DNA from: Promethearchaeota archaeon
Lineage (GTDB): Archaea; Asgardarchaeota; Lokiarchaeia; Sigyniarchaeales; SOKP01
Assembly: GCA_016840695.1 (NCBI GenBank)
Contig: JAEORV010000110.1
Span: 1 to 6,137 of the forward strand
DNA length: 6,137 nt
Reading direction: 5' to 3'
Shown: piece by piece, positions 1 to 6,108 of the stretch
Layout: each line of letters starts with the position of its first letter
Numbering within the stretch: the stretch's first letter is position 1
Position numbers and translations under genes: made by a program
Notes under the pieces: model-generated
Databases searched by the model: none
What the model saw: the letters and a program-made list of their open reading frames with translations, nothing else
Told to the model about the DNA's origin: nothing

Positions 1-25
1 TAAACTCGTTATAATTTTCAACCAT
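1..25 (-). CDS. 5' end of an unidentified gene, cut by the window edge
   Basis: An ATG at 25-23 opens a reading frame for eight codons (M-V-E-N-Y-N-E-F) before the window ends. The start is supported by a Shine-Dalgarno-like GGTGAGG five bases upstream and by a promoter-like region further upstream (172-185). The gene has the same orientation as the six-gene run but is separated from it by 261 bases that carry their own promoter signals, so it is probably a separate transcription unit. Eight residues are too few to name a product. Confidence 0.55.
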
Positions 26-30
26 TTTTT

Positions 31-37
31 CCTCACC
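31..37 (-). promoter_or_regulatory. Ribosome binding site of the left-edge gene
   Basis: GGTGAGG on the minus strand (within GAAGGTGAGG) lies five A residues before the ATG at 25. This is a good match to the anti-SD pairing region and is the main reason for believing the truncated frame is a real gene. Confidence 0.55.
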
Positions 38-87
38 TTCTAAATTGAACTAATCATATCATTTAATATAAATTAAATTAACTCAAT

Positions 88-112
88 GCCAGAAAAAACC
101 CCCATATCTGGC
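88..112 (-). other. Leader stem-loop with a G5T6 loop
   Basis: On the minus strand GCCAGA and TCTGGC form a perfect 6-bp stem around a 13-nt loop containing five G followed by a T run. It lies between the predicted promoter at 172-185 and the ATG at 25, so it would sit in the 5' untranslated leader of the left-edge gene. T runs can end transcription in archaea, so it might act as an attenuator or as a late terminator for the upstream operon. It has no classical GC-stem-then-T-tail shape, and a chance inverted repeat is possible. Confidence 0.3.
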
Positions 113-171
113 TGAATTAATCCATTGTTTCTTTTATTAAAATTTTATTTAATAATATTATGAATTTTAAG

Positions 172-185
172 TATTTAAACTTTGT
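172..185 (-). promoter_or_regulatory. Archaeal-type BRE/TATA promoter of the left-edge gene
   Basis: Reading leftwards, an A-rich CAAAG is followed directly by TTTAAATA (179-172). This is the arrangement of a BRE followed by a TATA box in archaeal promoters. Transcription would then start near 145-155, giving a leader of about 120-130 nt before the ATG at 25. An 18-bp palindrome abuts the upstream edge of the element. The surrounding DNA is very AT-rich, so a chance match is possible, and a bacterial promoter cannot be excluded. Confidence 0.45.
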
Positions 186-200
186 CACCCAAGGGTGACA
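183..200. promoter_or_regulatory. 18-bp palindromic operator candidate
   Basis: TGTCACCC-AA-GGGTGACA is a perfect inverted repeat with 8-bp arms and a 2-bp centre. It is GC-rich compared with the AT-rich DNA around it. A 2-nt loop makes an RNA hairpin less natural than a binding site for a dimeric regulator. Its left edge touches the BRE-like stretch of the predicted promoter at 172-185. A bound protein could therefore block the general transcription factors or, from just upstream, activate them. The cognate regulator is not identifiable here. Confidence 0.5.
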
Positions 201-217
201 TTAATTGATCCTTAATC

Positions 218-224
218 GTGACAT
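218..224. repeat. Extra GTGACAT half-site
   Basis: GTGACAT at 218-224 repeats, in the same orientation, the right arm of the palindrome (GTGACAT, 195-201) at a 23-bp offset, about two helical turns. It could be an auxiliary half-site for the same regulator. A 7-bp repeat alone is weak evidence. Confidence 0.3.
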
Positions 225-286
225 CTTCTTTCGAAAATATAGTAGTATATTCTATAGAACATGAATAGATAAATAAAATATTGAAT
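225..286. other. AT-rich 3' flank of the operon
   Basis: No gene is visible between the uvrA-like stop codon and the regulatory sites. On the minus strand the first bases after the stop include a T-rich run (ATATTTTATTTATC, near 266-279), which could act as an archaeal oligo-U terminator. A small palindrome TTCTATAGAA lies at 250-259. No GC-rich hairpin followed by a T tail was found. Confidence 0.3.
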
Positions 287-2785
287 TTAAGCTAAATAAG
301 AGCCAGTTTTGGATTTTTGATTCTTCTTTATTTCTTCAGGCGCGCCTTTTGCTATAACTTTCCCGCCTTTTGGTCCCCCCTCTGGACCTAACTCTATTAT
401 GTAATCCGTGTACGATAGAATATCTGGGTCGTGCTCTATTATCAATACGCTATTTCCTTCTTGGACTAACTTCTCGAGCAATTCCATCAATTTCACGGCG
501 TCGTAAAATGATAATCCTACAGTAGGTTCGTCGAGGATGTACAACGAGTTCCCTTTTCTCGTTTTTCCCAATTCTTTTGCCAGCTTTACTCGTTGAGCTT
601 CTCCCCCGCTCAAGGTTGGAGCTGGTTGTCCAAGCGTGATATAGCCCATTCCAATATCGTCTAATACTTTTAACACGTTTGAAACGCTTGCTTGGGTTTT
701 AAACAGCTCTAATGCTTCGGAAACCGTCATCTCGAGCACATCAGAAATTGTGTTGCCTTTATATTTCACTTCCATGATTTCTGGCTTGTACCTCATCCCC
801 TTGCATTCCTTACATGGAATGGTAAAACTGCTCATGAAAGATATTTGAAGGTCTTGAACGCCTTGCCCCTTGCAGGAAGGGCATCTTCCCTTGTCAGAGT
901 TGTAAGAAAAATGGCCCGCTGCGTATTTTCGCTTCTTGGCTTCCGGTGTTTTGGCAAAAAGGTTCCGAATTTTGTCCCAAATTCCAATAAAGGAACCTGG
1001 CGTGGAGGTTCTCACCCTTGATATGGGTTTTTGGTTAACTACAACGACTCCATCGATGTTTTCCCACCCTTCAACTAATCCCGAGTATTCTAACAAACCT
1101 TCACCATTTTCTTCACCATTCCCATTTTCTCCCTTCTTTTTTCTCTCCTGTTGGGCGTTTCTTTTAAAGTATGGTTCGAGCAGTGGGACTAAAGTATCGA
1201 GGATGAGCGAACTCTTGCCAGAACCTGAAACCCCGGCTATTCCTACCATCATTCCTAAGGGAATTTTCACGGTGATGTCTTTTAAGTTGTTGGTTTTTGC
1301 GCTTTTGACGGTAAGATACTTAGTAGTCTTGTCAATCTTTTTTCTTTCACCGTCAGGTTTTTCTGGAAGGGCGATCTTTCCGGCTAAAAACTGCCCTGTA
1401 TGGGATTTCTTTACCTTTTTAATTCCCTCAATTGAGCCCTCGTACACTATTTCACCCCCGTTAATTCCTGCTTCGGGCCCGATGTCAATTATATGATCAG
1501 CTATGTCTATAAAGCGCTTGTCGTGCTCTACTACTATAACCGTGTTCCCCAATTCTTTTAACTTCTGTAAAAGCTTGATTAATGAATCTTTTTCTCTTTC
1601 ATGAAGGCTCATGCTTGGCTCGTCCAAGATGTACACGAGGGAATCAAGTCCGCCGTCCAAGTGAGTCATGAGCGATAATCTTTGGAGCTCTCCCCCACTT
1701 AAAGTTGGCAAGGAACGATGCATGTGGATGTAGGATAAACCCACGTCAACCAAATTTTTTAATGCTAGCAAGAGGTTGTCAACCATCGCCCTCCCTGGAG
1801 GACTTTTCACCTGATCTTCTGTTAGATTTTCTAAAAAAAAGCTTAGCTCGTCAATGGTCATCATTGCCAGTTCTCCTATGTGCTTATCCGCAATTTTTGT
1901 TTCTCTTGCCTGTTCGTTTATGCGGTAACCTTGACATTCCTCGCATTTCGCCTTTGACATGTAATTCTTGGTAATCTTATTTATTCTATACGCGCTCTTT
2001 CCTTCAGTCATTGCCCGTTCCATATGGGGAATGATCCCTTCAAAAACTCTCGCCAATTTGCCGGAGAATGTTTTTGATTCCCAATGGAATTGCAATTCCT
2101 TTCCGCTTCCATGCATGTAGACCTGTTTTACTTCCTCCGGTAGGTCTTTGTATGGCGTTTTAATGTCGAAATCGTAAAATTTTGGTAACTGTTCAACTAA
2201 CTTATATTGATCGGCAAAACACGCTGACCCTGCCTTTGTTATTTGGAGTAAATTTCTATTATAATCTTGAACGATCATTTCTTCAGTAAAATATGTCGTG
2301 TATCCCCTCCCCCTGCACTCGAGGCACATTCCGGAAGGCTCATTAAACGAGAAATACTTGATTGGCAAGCGTTCCACGACCATTCCGCAGAGATCACATT
2401 CGAGATTCTCTTTTACCGGGATTTTACAAATGGGACATAACAACACGCCTTCTATGGCGTATAACATGCGAAGTAAGCCGTAAATTCCTGTTTTGGTACC
2501 AACGGTGGACCGTGGGTTAAAAACCCTCGTGGTTCTCTGCTCCACCGCAACGGTTGGGCTTAATCCTTCTATCAAATCGAACGGCTTTTCGTCCTCAAAT
2601 TTAGGAGGAAACCCAATCGACTGCAAGTACCTGTTCATTCCCTCGTCAAAGACAATGTCAAACGCCAAGCTTGACTTACCGGAGCCCGAAACTCCCGTGA
2701 TGAGAATCATCTTGTTTTTCGGGATGTTCACGTTAATGTTTTTTAAGTTATGAATTCTTGCCCCTACAACCTTAATTTCATCCAT
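287..2785 (-). CDS. UvrA-like ABC ATPase lacking the UvrB-binding domain
   Basis: A tandem ABC ATPase of the UvrA family (832 residues; E. coli UvrA has 940). ATPase I: Walker A GVSGSGKSS (31-39), signature LSGGELQR (362-369), Walker B YILDEP (385-390), H-loop VEHD (419-422). ATPase II: GVSGSGKSS (518-526), LSGGEAQR (725-732), YILDEP (749-754), IEHD (783-786). Zinc modules: C117/C120/C130/C133; C154/C157 with C281/C284; C635/C638 with C658/C661. The roughly 120-residue UvrB-binding domain that canonical UvrA carries in the 120-250 region is absent; only the short CPIC...CDLC knuckle remains. This is the UvrA2/DrrC-like architecture, linked in other organisms to tolerance of DNA-damaging drugs rather than standard excision repair. 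DNA binding is expected, and UvrB recruitment is not. A Lys/Glu/Gly/Asn-rich linker occupies about 549-563. It is the last gene of the run, 24 nt after the methyltransferase. The ATG has no clear SD, and an in-frame TGA lies 15 nt upstream. Confidence 0.92.
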   Translation of the reverse strand: MDEIKVVGARIHNLKNINVNIPKNKMILITGVSGSGKSSLAFDIVFDEGMNRYLQSIGFPPKFEDEKPFDLIEGLSPTVAVEQRTTRVFNPRSTVGTKTGIYGLLRMLYAIEGVLLCPICKIPVKENLECDLCGMVVERLPIKYFSFNEPSGMCLECRGRGYTTYFTEEMIVQDYNRNLLQITKAGSACFADQYKLVEQLPKFYDFDIKTPYKDLPEEVKQVYMHGSGKELQFHWESKTFSGKLARVFEGIIPHMERAMTEGKSAYRINKITKNYMSKAKCEECQGYRINEQARETKIADKHIGELAMMTIDELSFFLENLTEDQVKSPPGRAMVDNLLLALKNLVDVGLSYIHMHRSLPTLSGGELQRLSLMTHLDGGLDSLVYILDEPSMSLHEREKDSLIKLLQKLKELGNTVIVVEHDKRFIDIADHIIDIGPEAGINGGEIVYEGSIEGIKKVKKSHTGQFLAGKIALPEKPDGERKKIDKTTKYLTVKSAKTNNLKDITVKIPLGMMVGIAGVSGSGKSSLILDTLVPLLEPYFKRNAQQERKKKGENGNGEENGEGLLEYSGLVEGWENIDGVVVVNQKPISRVRTSTPGSFIGIWDKIRNLFAKTPEAKKRKYAAGHFSYNSDKGRCPSCKGQGVQDLQISFMSSFTIPCKECKGMRYKPEIMEVKYKGNTISDVLEMTVSEALELFKTQASVSNVLKVLDDIGMGYITLGQPAPTLSGGEAQRVKLAKELGKTRKGNSLYILDEPTVGLSFYDAVKLMELLEKLVQEGNSVLIIEHDPDILSYTDYIIELGPEGGPKGGKVIAKGAPEEIKKNQKSKTGSYLA

Positions 2786-2809
2786 TCTTATACATGCTCA
2801 TACTATTTT

Positions 2810-3481
2810 TTATTCAATTTTTTGAAATATATAAAACCCACAATCAAACTCTTTCGGATTCCTCTTGACCATTTCGATTTCCCTTTTGTGTCGCTTGAGC
2901 TCTTCAAGATCTTTCGAGGTAAACTCTCTTTTACCTAAATTTTCAATTCTTTTTTCCAAGATTTCGTAGTATTCCTTCCACCAAAATTCCTCGGGTAATA
3001 AAAACTTGTCCACGAGCTTAAATCCAAATTTAGAAAATTGCTGTGATGTATTAGCAAGCCATTTAATTCCCTCCCCTAAGACAAAATAACCATTAATCTT
3101 TAAAATTCTGGTACATTCCTTTAGACTTTTCTTTGGATTGACGATGTGAACTGCTCCTTCGTCCCAGAGGATGTCAAAGCTCTCATCCGGGAAGGTGGTA
3201 TTATATATCGATTGATTCATCGCTTTTATGCGATCAGAGAGTCCTTCTTTTTCAATTTTTCGAGCGAATTCGTCTAGTGCTTCTTGATCAATGTCTATTC
3301 CAACGATCTCTCCATCACTGAGCCTTGCTAATTCAATGGTAGGCGTTCCCGAACCGCAACCGATGTCAAGAATGCGTGGCTTGTCCATCTTAGGAAGCAA
3401 GTGAAACGCCCTCCTGGTATGGACCATGAATTTCTCTCTTAATTCCTTAATCTTTAATTCCTTCTCTAATCTTGTTGACAT
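2810..3481 (-). CDS. Class I SAM-dependent methyltransferase, substrate unknown
   Basis: A soluble 223-residue protein with a Rossmann-fold methyltransferase core of the Methyltransf_11/25/31 type. Motif I is ILDIGCGSG (37-45). The acidic residue that binds the SAM ribose is in GIDID (61-65). A motif IV-like stretch FDILWDEGAVH (102-112) follows, and then a strand and turn GYFVLGEG (131-138). The first 30 residues are charged and helical. The C-terminal 60 residues, rich in Trp, Tyr and Lys, probably form the substrate lid. The family methylates many small molecules, and the sequence does not reveal the acceptor. The ATG at 3481 has an SD seven bases upstream. The gene lies 23 nt after the second DUF3795 gene and 24 nt before the uvrA-like gene, so it is part of the operon. 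An rRNA or protein target is less likely but not excluded. Confidence 0.85.
   Translation of the reverse strand: MSTRLEKELKIKELREKFMVHTRRAFHLLPKMDKPRILDIGCGSGTPTIELARLSDGEIVGIDIDQEALDEFARKIEKEGLSDRIKAMNQSIYNTTFPDESFDILWDEGAVHIVNPKKSLKECTRILKINGYFVLGEGIKWLANTSQQFSKFGFKLVDKFLLPEEFWWKEYYEILEKRIENLGKREFTSKDLEELKRHKREIEMVKRNPKEFDCGFYIFQKIE
2828..2835 (-). promoter_or_regulatory. Possible internal TATA box for the uvrA-like gene
   Basis: TTTATATA on the minus strand lies inside the last codons of the methyltransferase (residues FYIF). It sits about 45 nt before the uvrA-like ATG, so initiation about 25 nt downstream would leave a leader of roughly 20 nt. The uvrA-like gene has no visible SD, unlike four other genes of the run. 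This raises the possibility that it is also transcribed separately. The BRE position is not convincing, and the motif is explained equally well by its codons. Confidence 0.25.
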
Positions 3482-3488
3482 TACACAT

Positions 3489-3496
3489 TCTCCTTT
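3489..3496 (-). promoter_or_regulatory. Ribosome binding site of the methyltransferase gene
   Basis: AAAGGAGA seven bases before the ATG at 3481 fixes that start. An out-of-frame ATG lies between the two and is not the start. Confidence 0.7.
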
Positions 3497-3504
3497 ATCA
3501 TTTT

Positions 3505-3945
3505 TTATGTTTTATACTTTTCTTTATTGGGATTATACTTGAGACCACAATCGTAGCACTCGTCGTCGTGAACGCAAATTTCGCCCCCACATTCCGGACA
3601 CTTGTAGAATTCTATCTGCTCTTTTATCCACTTTTCCTCCCCAACTTCCCGGAGTCTTTCAATATTCGCCACGAGACTGACACCATACCTTTTTTCATAT
3701 CCATCATTAAGTTTCTTCAAGTTTGGACACGGCATTTCATCGCACTCGGAGCAGTATTTGTACTCGCCTTTTCTAAGGGGGGCACACTGTTTTTTAAGAA
3801 ATGCGCAATTCTTATTTCGAATTTTACACCCCTTGCACCCTTGCTTGTATCCTTTTTCTTCGAACAGGTCCTTTTTCAAGAGCAAGTACGCCCTACACGC
3901 TCCGCAATACAACCCGCAACGCGCTATCAAATTTGTATCTTTCAT
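3505..3945 (-). CDS. DUF3795 Cys-rich protein, second of a tandem pair
   Basis: A 146-residue protein of the DUF3795 family, whose function is unknown. It opens with the family hallmark CGLYCGAC (C10, C14, C17). Further pairs and singles follow at C37/C40, C47, C54, C65/C68 and C73 (in MPCPNL). The C-terminus holds a zinc-ribbon-like module, CPECG (C116/C119), C124 and CYDCG (C130/C133). There are 15 cysteines, and no signal peptide or membrane segment, so it is probably cytoplasmic and binds zinc or an Fe-S cluster (inference). The frame is open upstream to an ATG at 4011, but the start at 3945 is preferred. It follows a perfect AAGGAGGA by seven bases, begins at the family N-terminus, and lies one base after the stop of its paralogue, which suggests translational coupling. 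It aligns along its whole length with the preceding gene, so it arose by duplication. Confidence 0.85.
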   Translation of the reverse strand: MKDTNLIARCGLYCGACRAYLLLKKDLFEEKGYKQGCKGCKIRNKNCAFLKKQCAPLRKGEYKYCSECDEMPCPNLKKLNDGYEKRYGVSLVANIERLREVGEEKWIKEQIEFYKCPECGGEICVHDDECYDCGLKYNPNKEKYKT

Positions 3946-3946
3946 C

Positions 3947-4390
3947 TTATTTTCCTCCTTTATTTTTATCTTCTTGAGGATCGTGACTCGTTCCACAAGA
4001 GACGCACTCATAATTGTAAAAAATTATTAAATCACCGCAATCTGGGCATTTCCAAAGCTTTTCCTGCTCTGCAGCCCATTTATCAACGCCTATTTCGTTC
4101 AGCTGTTTCATGTTATTAGGAATTTCGTGTCGATAATGTATTTTTGGTTTGCCTTTATGAGAATTTATTAATTTTAATATGGTAGGACACGGATATTCAG
4201 AGCAGGCTCCACAATATTGGACATTCTTCTCATTAATGCAGCAATTTCTTATATTACAGCTCCATTTGGATATTCGTCTTTGACTTTTATCCTCTGATCT
4301 ACAGCCTTGACACGAGCCACGATGAACAGACGGACATGCTCCGCAATATAATCCACAATACGATACCGCATCTGCTTTATCTCTTTCCAC
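3947..4390 (-). CDS. DUF3795 Cys-rich protein, first of a tandem pair
   Basis: A 147-residue DUF3795-family protein, read from a GTG at 4390. The GTG is chosen because AAGGGAG lies eight bases upstream and because the product then matches its neighbour in length (147 and 146 residues). The upstream in-frame ATG at 4477 would add 29 residues overlapping the acyltransferase gene, outside the conserved family start. The hallmark CGLYCGAC is at 12-19. Other cysteines are C27/C30, C45, C50/C51, C60/C63 and C68 (YPCPTI), and a C-terminal zinc-ribbon-like set CPDCG/CVSCG (C115/C118/C129/C132). That makes 15 cysteines, like its paralogue. It carries CC at 50-51 and is shorter between C19 and C27, where the second copy has a Lys-rich insertion. 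The role of the family is unknown; metal binding is inferred from the cysteine pattern. It lies 22 nt after the acyltransferase gene. Confidence 0.83.
   Translation of the reverse strand: MERDKADAVSYCGLYCGACPSVHRGSCQGCRSEDKSQRRISKWSCNIRNCCINEKNVQYCGACSEYPCPTILKLINSHKGKPKIHYRHEIPNNMKQLNEIGVDKWAAEQEKLWKCPDCGDLIIFYNYECVSCGTSHDPQEDKNKGGK
3953..3960 (-). promoter_or_regulatory. Ribosome binding site of the second DUF3795 gene, inside the first
   Basis: AAGGAGGA lies in the last codons (Lys-Gly-Gly-Lys) of the upstream DUF3795 gene, seven bases before the ATG at 3945. It decides that start over the upstream in-frame ATG at 4011, which would overlap the paralogue by 65 nt. Confidence 0.75.
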
Positions 4391-4398
4391 TTTTAATT

Positions 4399-4405
4399 CT
4401 CCCTT
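4399..4405 (-). promoter_or_regulatory. Ribosome binding site deciding the GTG start
   Basis: AAGGGAG eight bases before GTG 4390, in the 22-nt gap after the acyltransferase stop. It supports the rare start codon over the in-frame ATG at 4477, which lies within the preceding gene. Confidence 0.65.
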
Positions 4406-4412
4406 ATAACTT

Positions 4413-5528
4413 TTAATTTTTGATTTTTGATAATTTGGTAAATAGTTCTTCTTCGTGTTTGACAATATCGAGAGCAAGGCCCTGAAGCTCCCCTAGATTC
4501 ACGTGATTTAAACATTCGCTTTTATATTCATCTGCGGCATCTTTAAGCGTGTTTGCTAACAATGTCCAATTATTGACGGATTTATCGATCAAGGGGATCG
4601 ATTCTTCTAAAATATTGAACTCATCATTACTCCACGCTCTTGGTCCTTCTTTTAACTCAGGATGGGTTAGCAATTCCTCAAGAAATTCCTTGTATAACTT
4701 CCTAAAAGAGGCTCCACCGGTACCCCACGTTTCGATGTAGCCATGCGTTAATTCGAAAGTCATGCGTGCGATTCCCTTCAACCTTTCGTCCCAACCTGTA
4801 ATCGAATTGGCAAATCGTTTTAATCCTTGAATGCCGACATTGTTCATGGAAGGTCGTAACATGTTGTTGACTACTTCTTGGATCGCAACCTTCACTCCTG
4901 CGGCTAATGGAGGGTGCTTACTGTCTGGGCGGGACACCATGCTAAACTGCGTGTTTTTAGGATACATGAATGCGTCACCTTCCTCGGAACTACGCCCTAT
5001 TTTTAACTTCTCAATAGGTACTTCTTGGAACGCTTCAAATTCAGTGTCTCCCACGTAAGCCACGTCTTTTTCCTCGTCGTAACCTGCTAGCGTGATGGCG
5101 TGCCCGCCAAAATGCCCTCCCTCTTCTACTTCACTAAATTCGAAATACGGCAAGTAATACATGTCTATGCGCAAGATTAATGGAGTATCTTGATCTATCA
5201 GCTTCTTTGACTCCTCCCATGCCTTATCAGCGCTCGTAAACGATTGCTTCCTGAGCTTTATTCCTAATAAACGACAAGCTAACGAATTCGCATCAATGGT
5301 TCCCTGCTTTCCTCCTACGAAAAATGGCGTTTTGGAATCACCACTTCCAATTCCAGTTAGCATGTTAGATTGGTCCCAGAAACCGAATCCCATAGTTGCG
5401 TCAAGACCGAACGCCATCGCTTCCGACATTGGAAAGCCGTAGAACTCGAACAAGTCTCTCATCGATGAAGATTCGCAGTGTTGTCCAACCTTATGAACAA
5501 AATTATTTACCATATGCTTCAGGGCCAA
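4413..5528 (-). CDS. BtrH-like acyltransferase (BtrH N-terminal plus DUF4872)
   Basis: A 371-residue cytoplasmic protein with the BtrH_N and DUF4872 architecture. BtrH in butirosin biosynthesis transfers a gamma-glutamyl-AHBA side chain from an acyl carrier protein to ribostamycin. The N-terminal domain is papain/C39-like. A candidate nucleophile C18 lies in HCESSS, followed by the family stretch MSEAMAFGL. A candidate His143 lies in GGHAITLAGYD and an Asp161 in VGDTEF. The DUF4872 part covers about 160-345 and includes the recognisable GTGGASFRKLYKEFLEE (269-285). The TTG at 5528 is chosen because AAGGAGG lies eight bases upstream; ATG 5513 would be 23 bases away. The gene overlaps padR by 26 nt, so translation is probably coupled. 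No carrier protein or aminoglycoside gene is in the window, so the substrate is unknown. An amidase or peptidase-like activity is the main alternative. Confidence 0.82.
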   Translation of the reverse strand: MALKHMVNNFVHKVGQHCESSSMRDLFEFYGFPMSEAMAFGLDATMGFGFWDQSNMLTGIGSGDSKTPFFVGGKQGTIDANSLACRLLGIKLRKQSFTSADKAWEESKKLIDQDTPLILRIDMYYLPYFEFSEVEEGGHFGGHAITLAGYDEEKDVAYVGDTEFEAFQEVPIEKLKIGRSSEEGDAFMYPKNTQFSMVSRPDSKHPPLAAGVKVAIQEVVNNMLRPSMNNVGIQGLKRFANSITGWDERLKGIARMTFELTHGYIETWGTGGASFRKLYKEFLEELLTHPELKEGPRAWSNDEFNILEESIPLIDKSVNNWTLLANTLKDAADEYKSECLNHVNLGELQGLALDIVKHEEELFTKLSKIKN

Positions 5529-6084
5529 CTTGACCGCCTCCTTCTTTAACTTCTTCTAATATATCTTCTAAAAATTCAACATCTGTCTGCATTACTTTTA
5601 TGGGATGAATAAAAAGTCCCCGAACATTTAACGGCATGTGAGGTATTTGCGACACCATTTCTTCTAATTCTTTTATATGGATTTTTAATTTTTTTATTGA
5701 TCCGGATATGGCTTCAACTTGTTCTTCTTTCGATAAGAGTGGTAACATTGAAAAAGCAACATAAAAATCCTCTCCGTTACGACCATAATATTCCTTCAAA
5801 ACATTATACACCTTGTCTTTCAAGATACGAAAACCATTTTCAGTGATCTTGTGCACTTTAACAACGCGATTATCTTCCTCTTCTATCCACGATTCAACGA
5901 GTCCGTTTTCTTTTAAAGTTTTTAACACTCCATAAATCGATGATTTCCCTATTGCTGTCCAAGCTCGCATTCCTCTATCTTCGATTTTCTTGTTAATGTC
6001 TTTTCCATGGCTTGGTTGTTCAGAAACTAACCCAAGAACCGCAAATGCTACATGACTTAATTCGAAATCTGTTTTTTCTGACAT
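5503..6084 (-). CDS. PadR-family transcriptional regulator
   Basis: A 193-residue PadR-family regulator. The N-terminal winged helix (about 13-90) has the family pattern: FAVLGLVSEQPSHGKDI, then the recognition-helix region GKSSIYGVLKTLKENGLVES (46-65), and a wing ending in KVHKITENGFRIL. The C-terminal part (about 100-180) is helical, with a coiled-coil-like stretch near 126-146, and serves for dimerisation. Family members usually repress adjacent resistance, efflux or detoxification genes and are released by a phenolic or drug-like ligand. As first gene of the run it probably controls the whole operon and itself. A 22-bp inverted repeat 24 bp upstream of the ATG is the obvious candidate operator. 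The ATG at 6084 has no SD, and a TATA-like stretch lies close to it, so a short-leader or leaderless transcript is likely. The inducer cannot be read from sequence. Confidence 0.92.
   Translation of the reverse strand: MSEKTDFELSHVAFAVLGLVSEQPSHGKDINKKIEDRGMRAWTAIGKSSIYGVLKTLKENGLVESWIEEEDNRVVKVHKITENGFRILKDKVYNVLKEYYGRNGEDFYVAFSMLPLLSKEEQVEAISGSIKKLKIHIKELEEMVSQIPHMPLNVRGLFIHPIKVMQTDVEFLEDILEEVKEGGGQVGPEAYGK
5537..5543 (-). promoter_or_regulatory. Ribosome binding site deciding the TTG start
   Basis: AAGGAGG, eight bases before TTG 5528, lies inside the last codons of padR (Lys-Glu-Gly-Gly). It makes the TTG the best start of the BtrH-like gene. Confidence 0.7.
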
Positions 6085-6095
6085 TTTTAATAGTG

Positions 6096-6108
6096 AAAAT
6101 ATTATTTT
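6096..6108 (-). promoter_or_regulatory. TATA-like promoter element of the padR operon
   Basis: AAAATAATATTTT on the minus strand lies about 12-24 bases before the padR ATG and follows the right edge of the inverted repeat. In an archaeon this would give a start of transcription at or very near the ATG, which agrees with the missing SD. The spacing is slightly short for a leaderless promoter, and the window ends only 29 bp further upstream, so a different promoter may exist. Confidence 0.35.

Noticed and set aside
250..259. Palindrome TTCTATAGAA
   Set aside because: A 10-bp AT-rich palindrome is expected by chance in such DNA, and it is not placed at a promoter.
936..1496. 186-codon open frame on the plus strand
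   Set aside because: It lies entirely antisense to the uvrA-like gene, across the second-ATPase linker region. Its translation shows no family motif and no SD, and the minus-strand frame is clearly the coding one.
1208..2695. Similar nucleotide stretches near 2669-2695 and 1208-1234
   Set aside because: They are the two Walker A motifs (GVSGSGKSS) of the internally duplicated ABC protein, not a mobile or regulatory repeat.
2778..2801. Seven-codon frame (ATG to TGA) overlapping the uvrA-like start by 8 nt
   Set aside because: It could be a translational-coupling leader peptide, but it has no SD and such short frames are common by chance.
3946..4011. N-terminal extension of the second DUF3795 protein to an ATG at 4011
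   Set aside because: The 22 extra residues overlap the paralogue, are not family-like and have no SD, while the ATG at 3945 has a perfect one.
3472..4119. 215-codon plus-strand frame with many hydrophobic residues
   Set aside because: It is the antisense of the two Cys-rich DUF3795 genes. Its hydrophobic look comes from complementary codons of Lys/Glu-rich proteins, and there is no ribosome binding site or recognisable domain.
4391..4477. N-terminal extension of the first DUF3795 protein to an ATG at 4477
   Set aside because: It would overlap the end of the acyltransferase by 65 nt and add 29 residues without family resemblance. GTG 4390 with its SD fits better.
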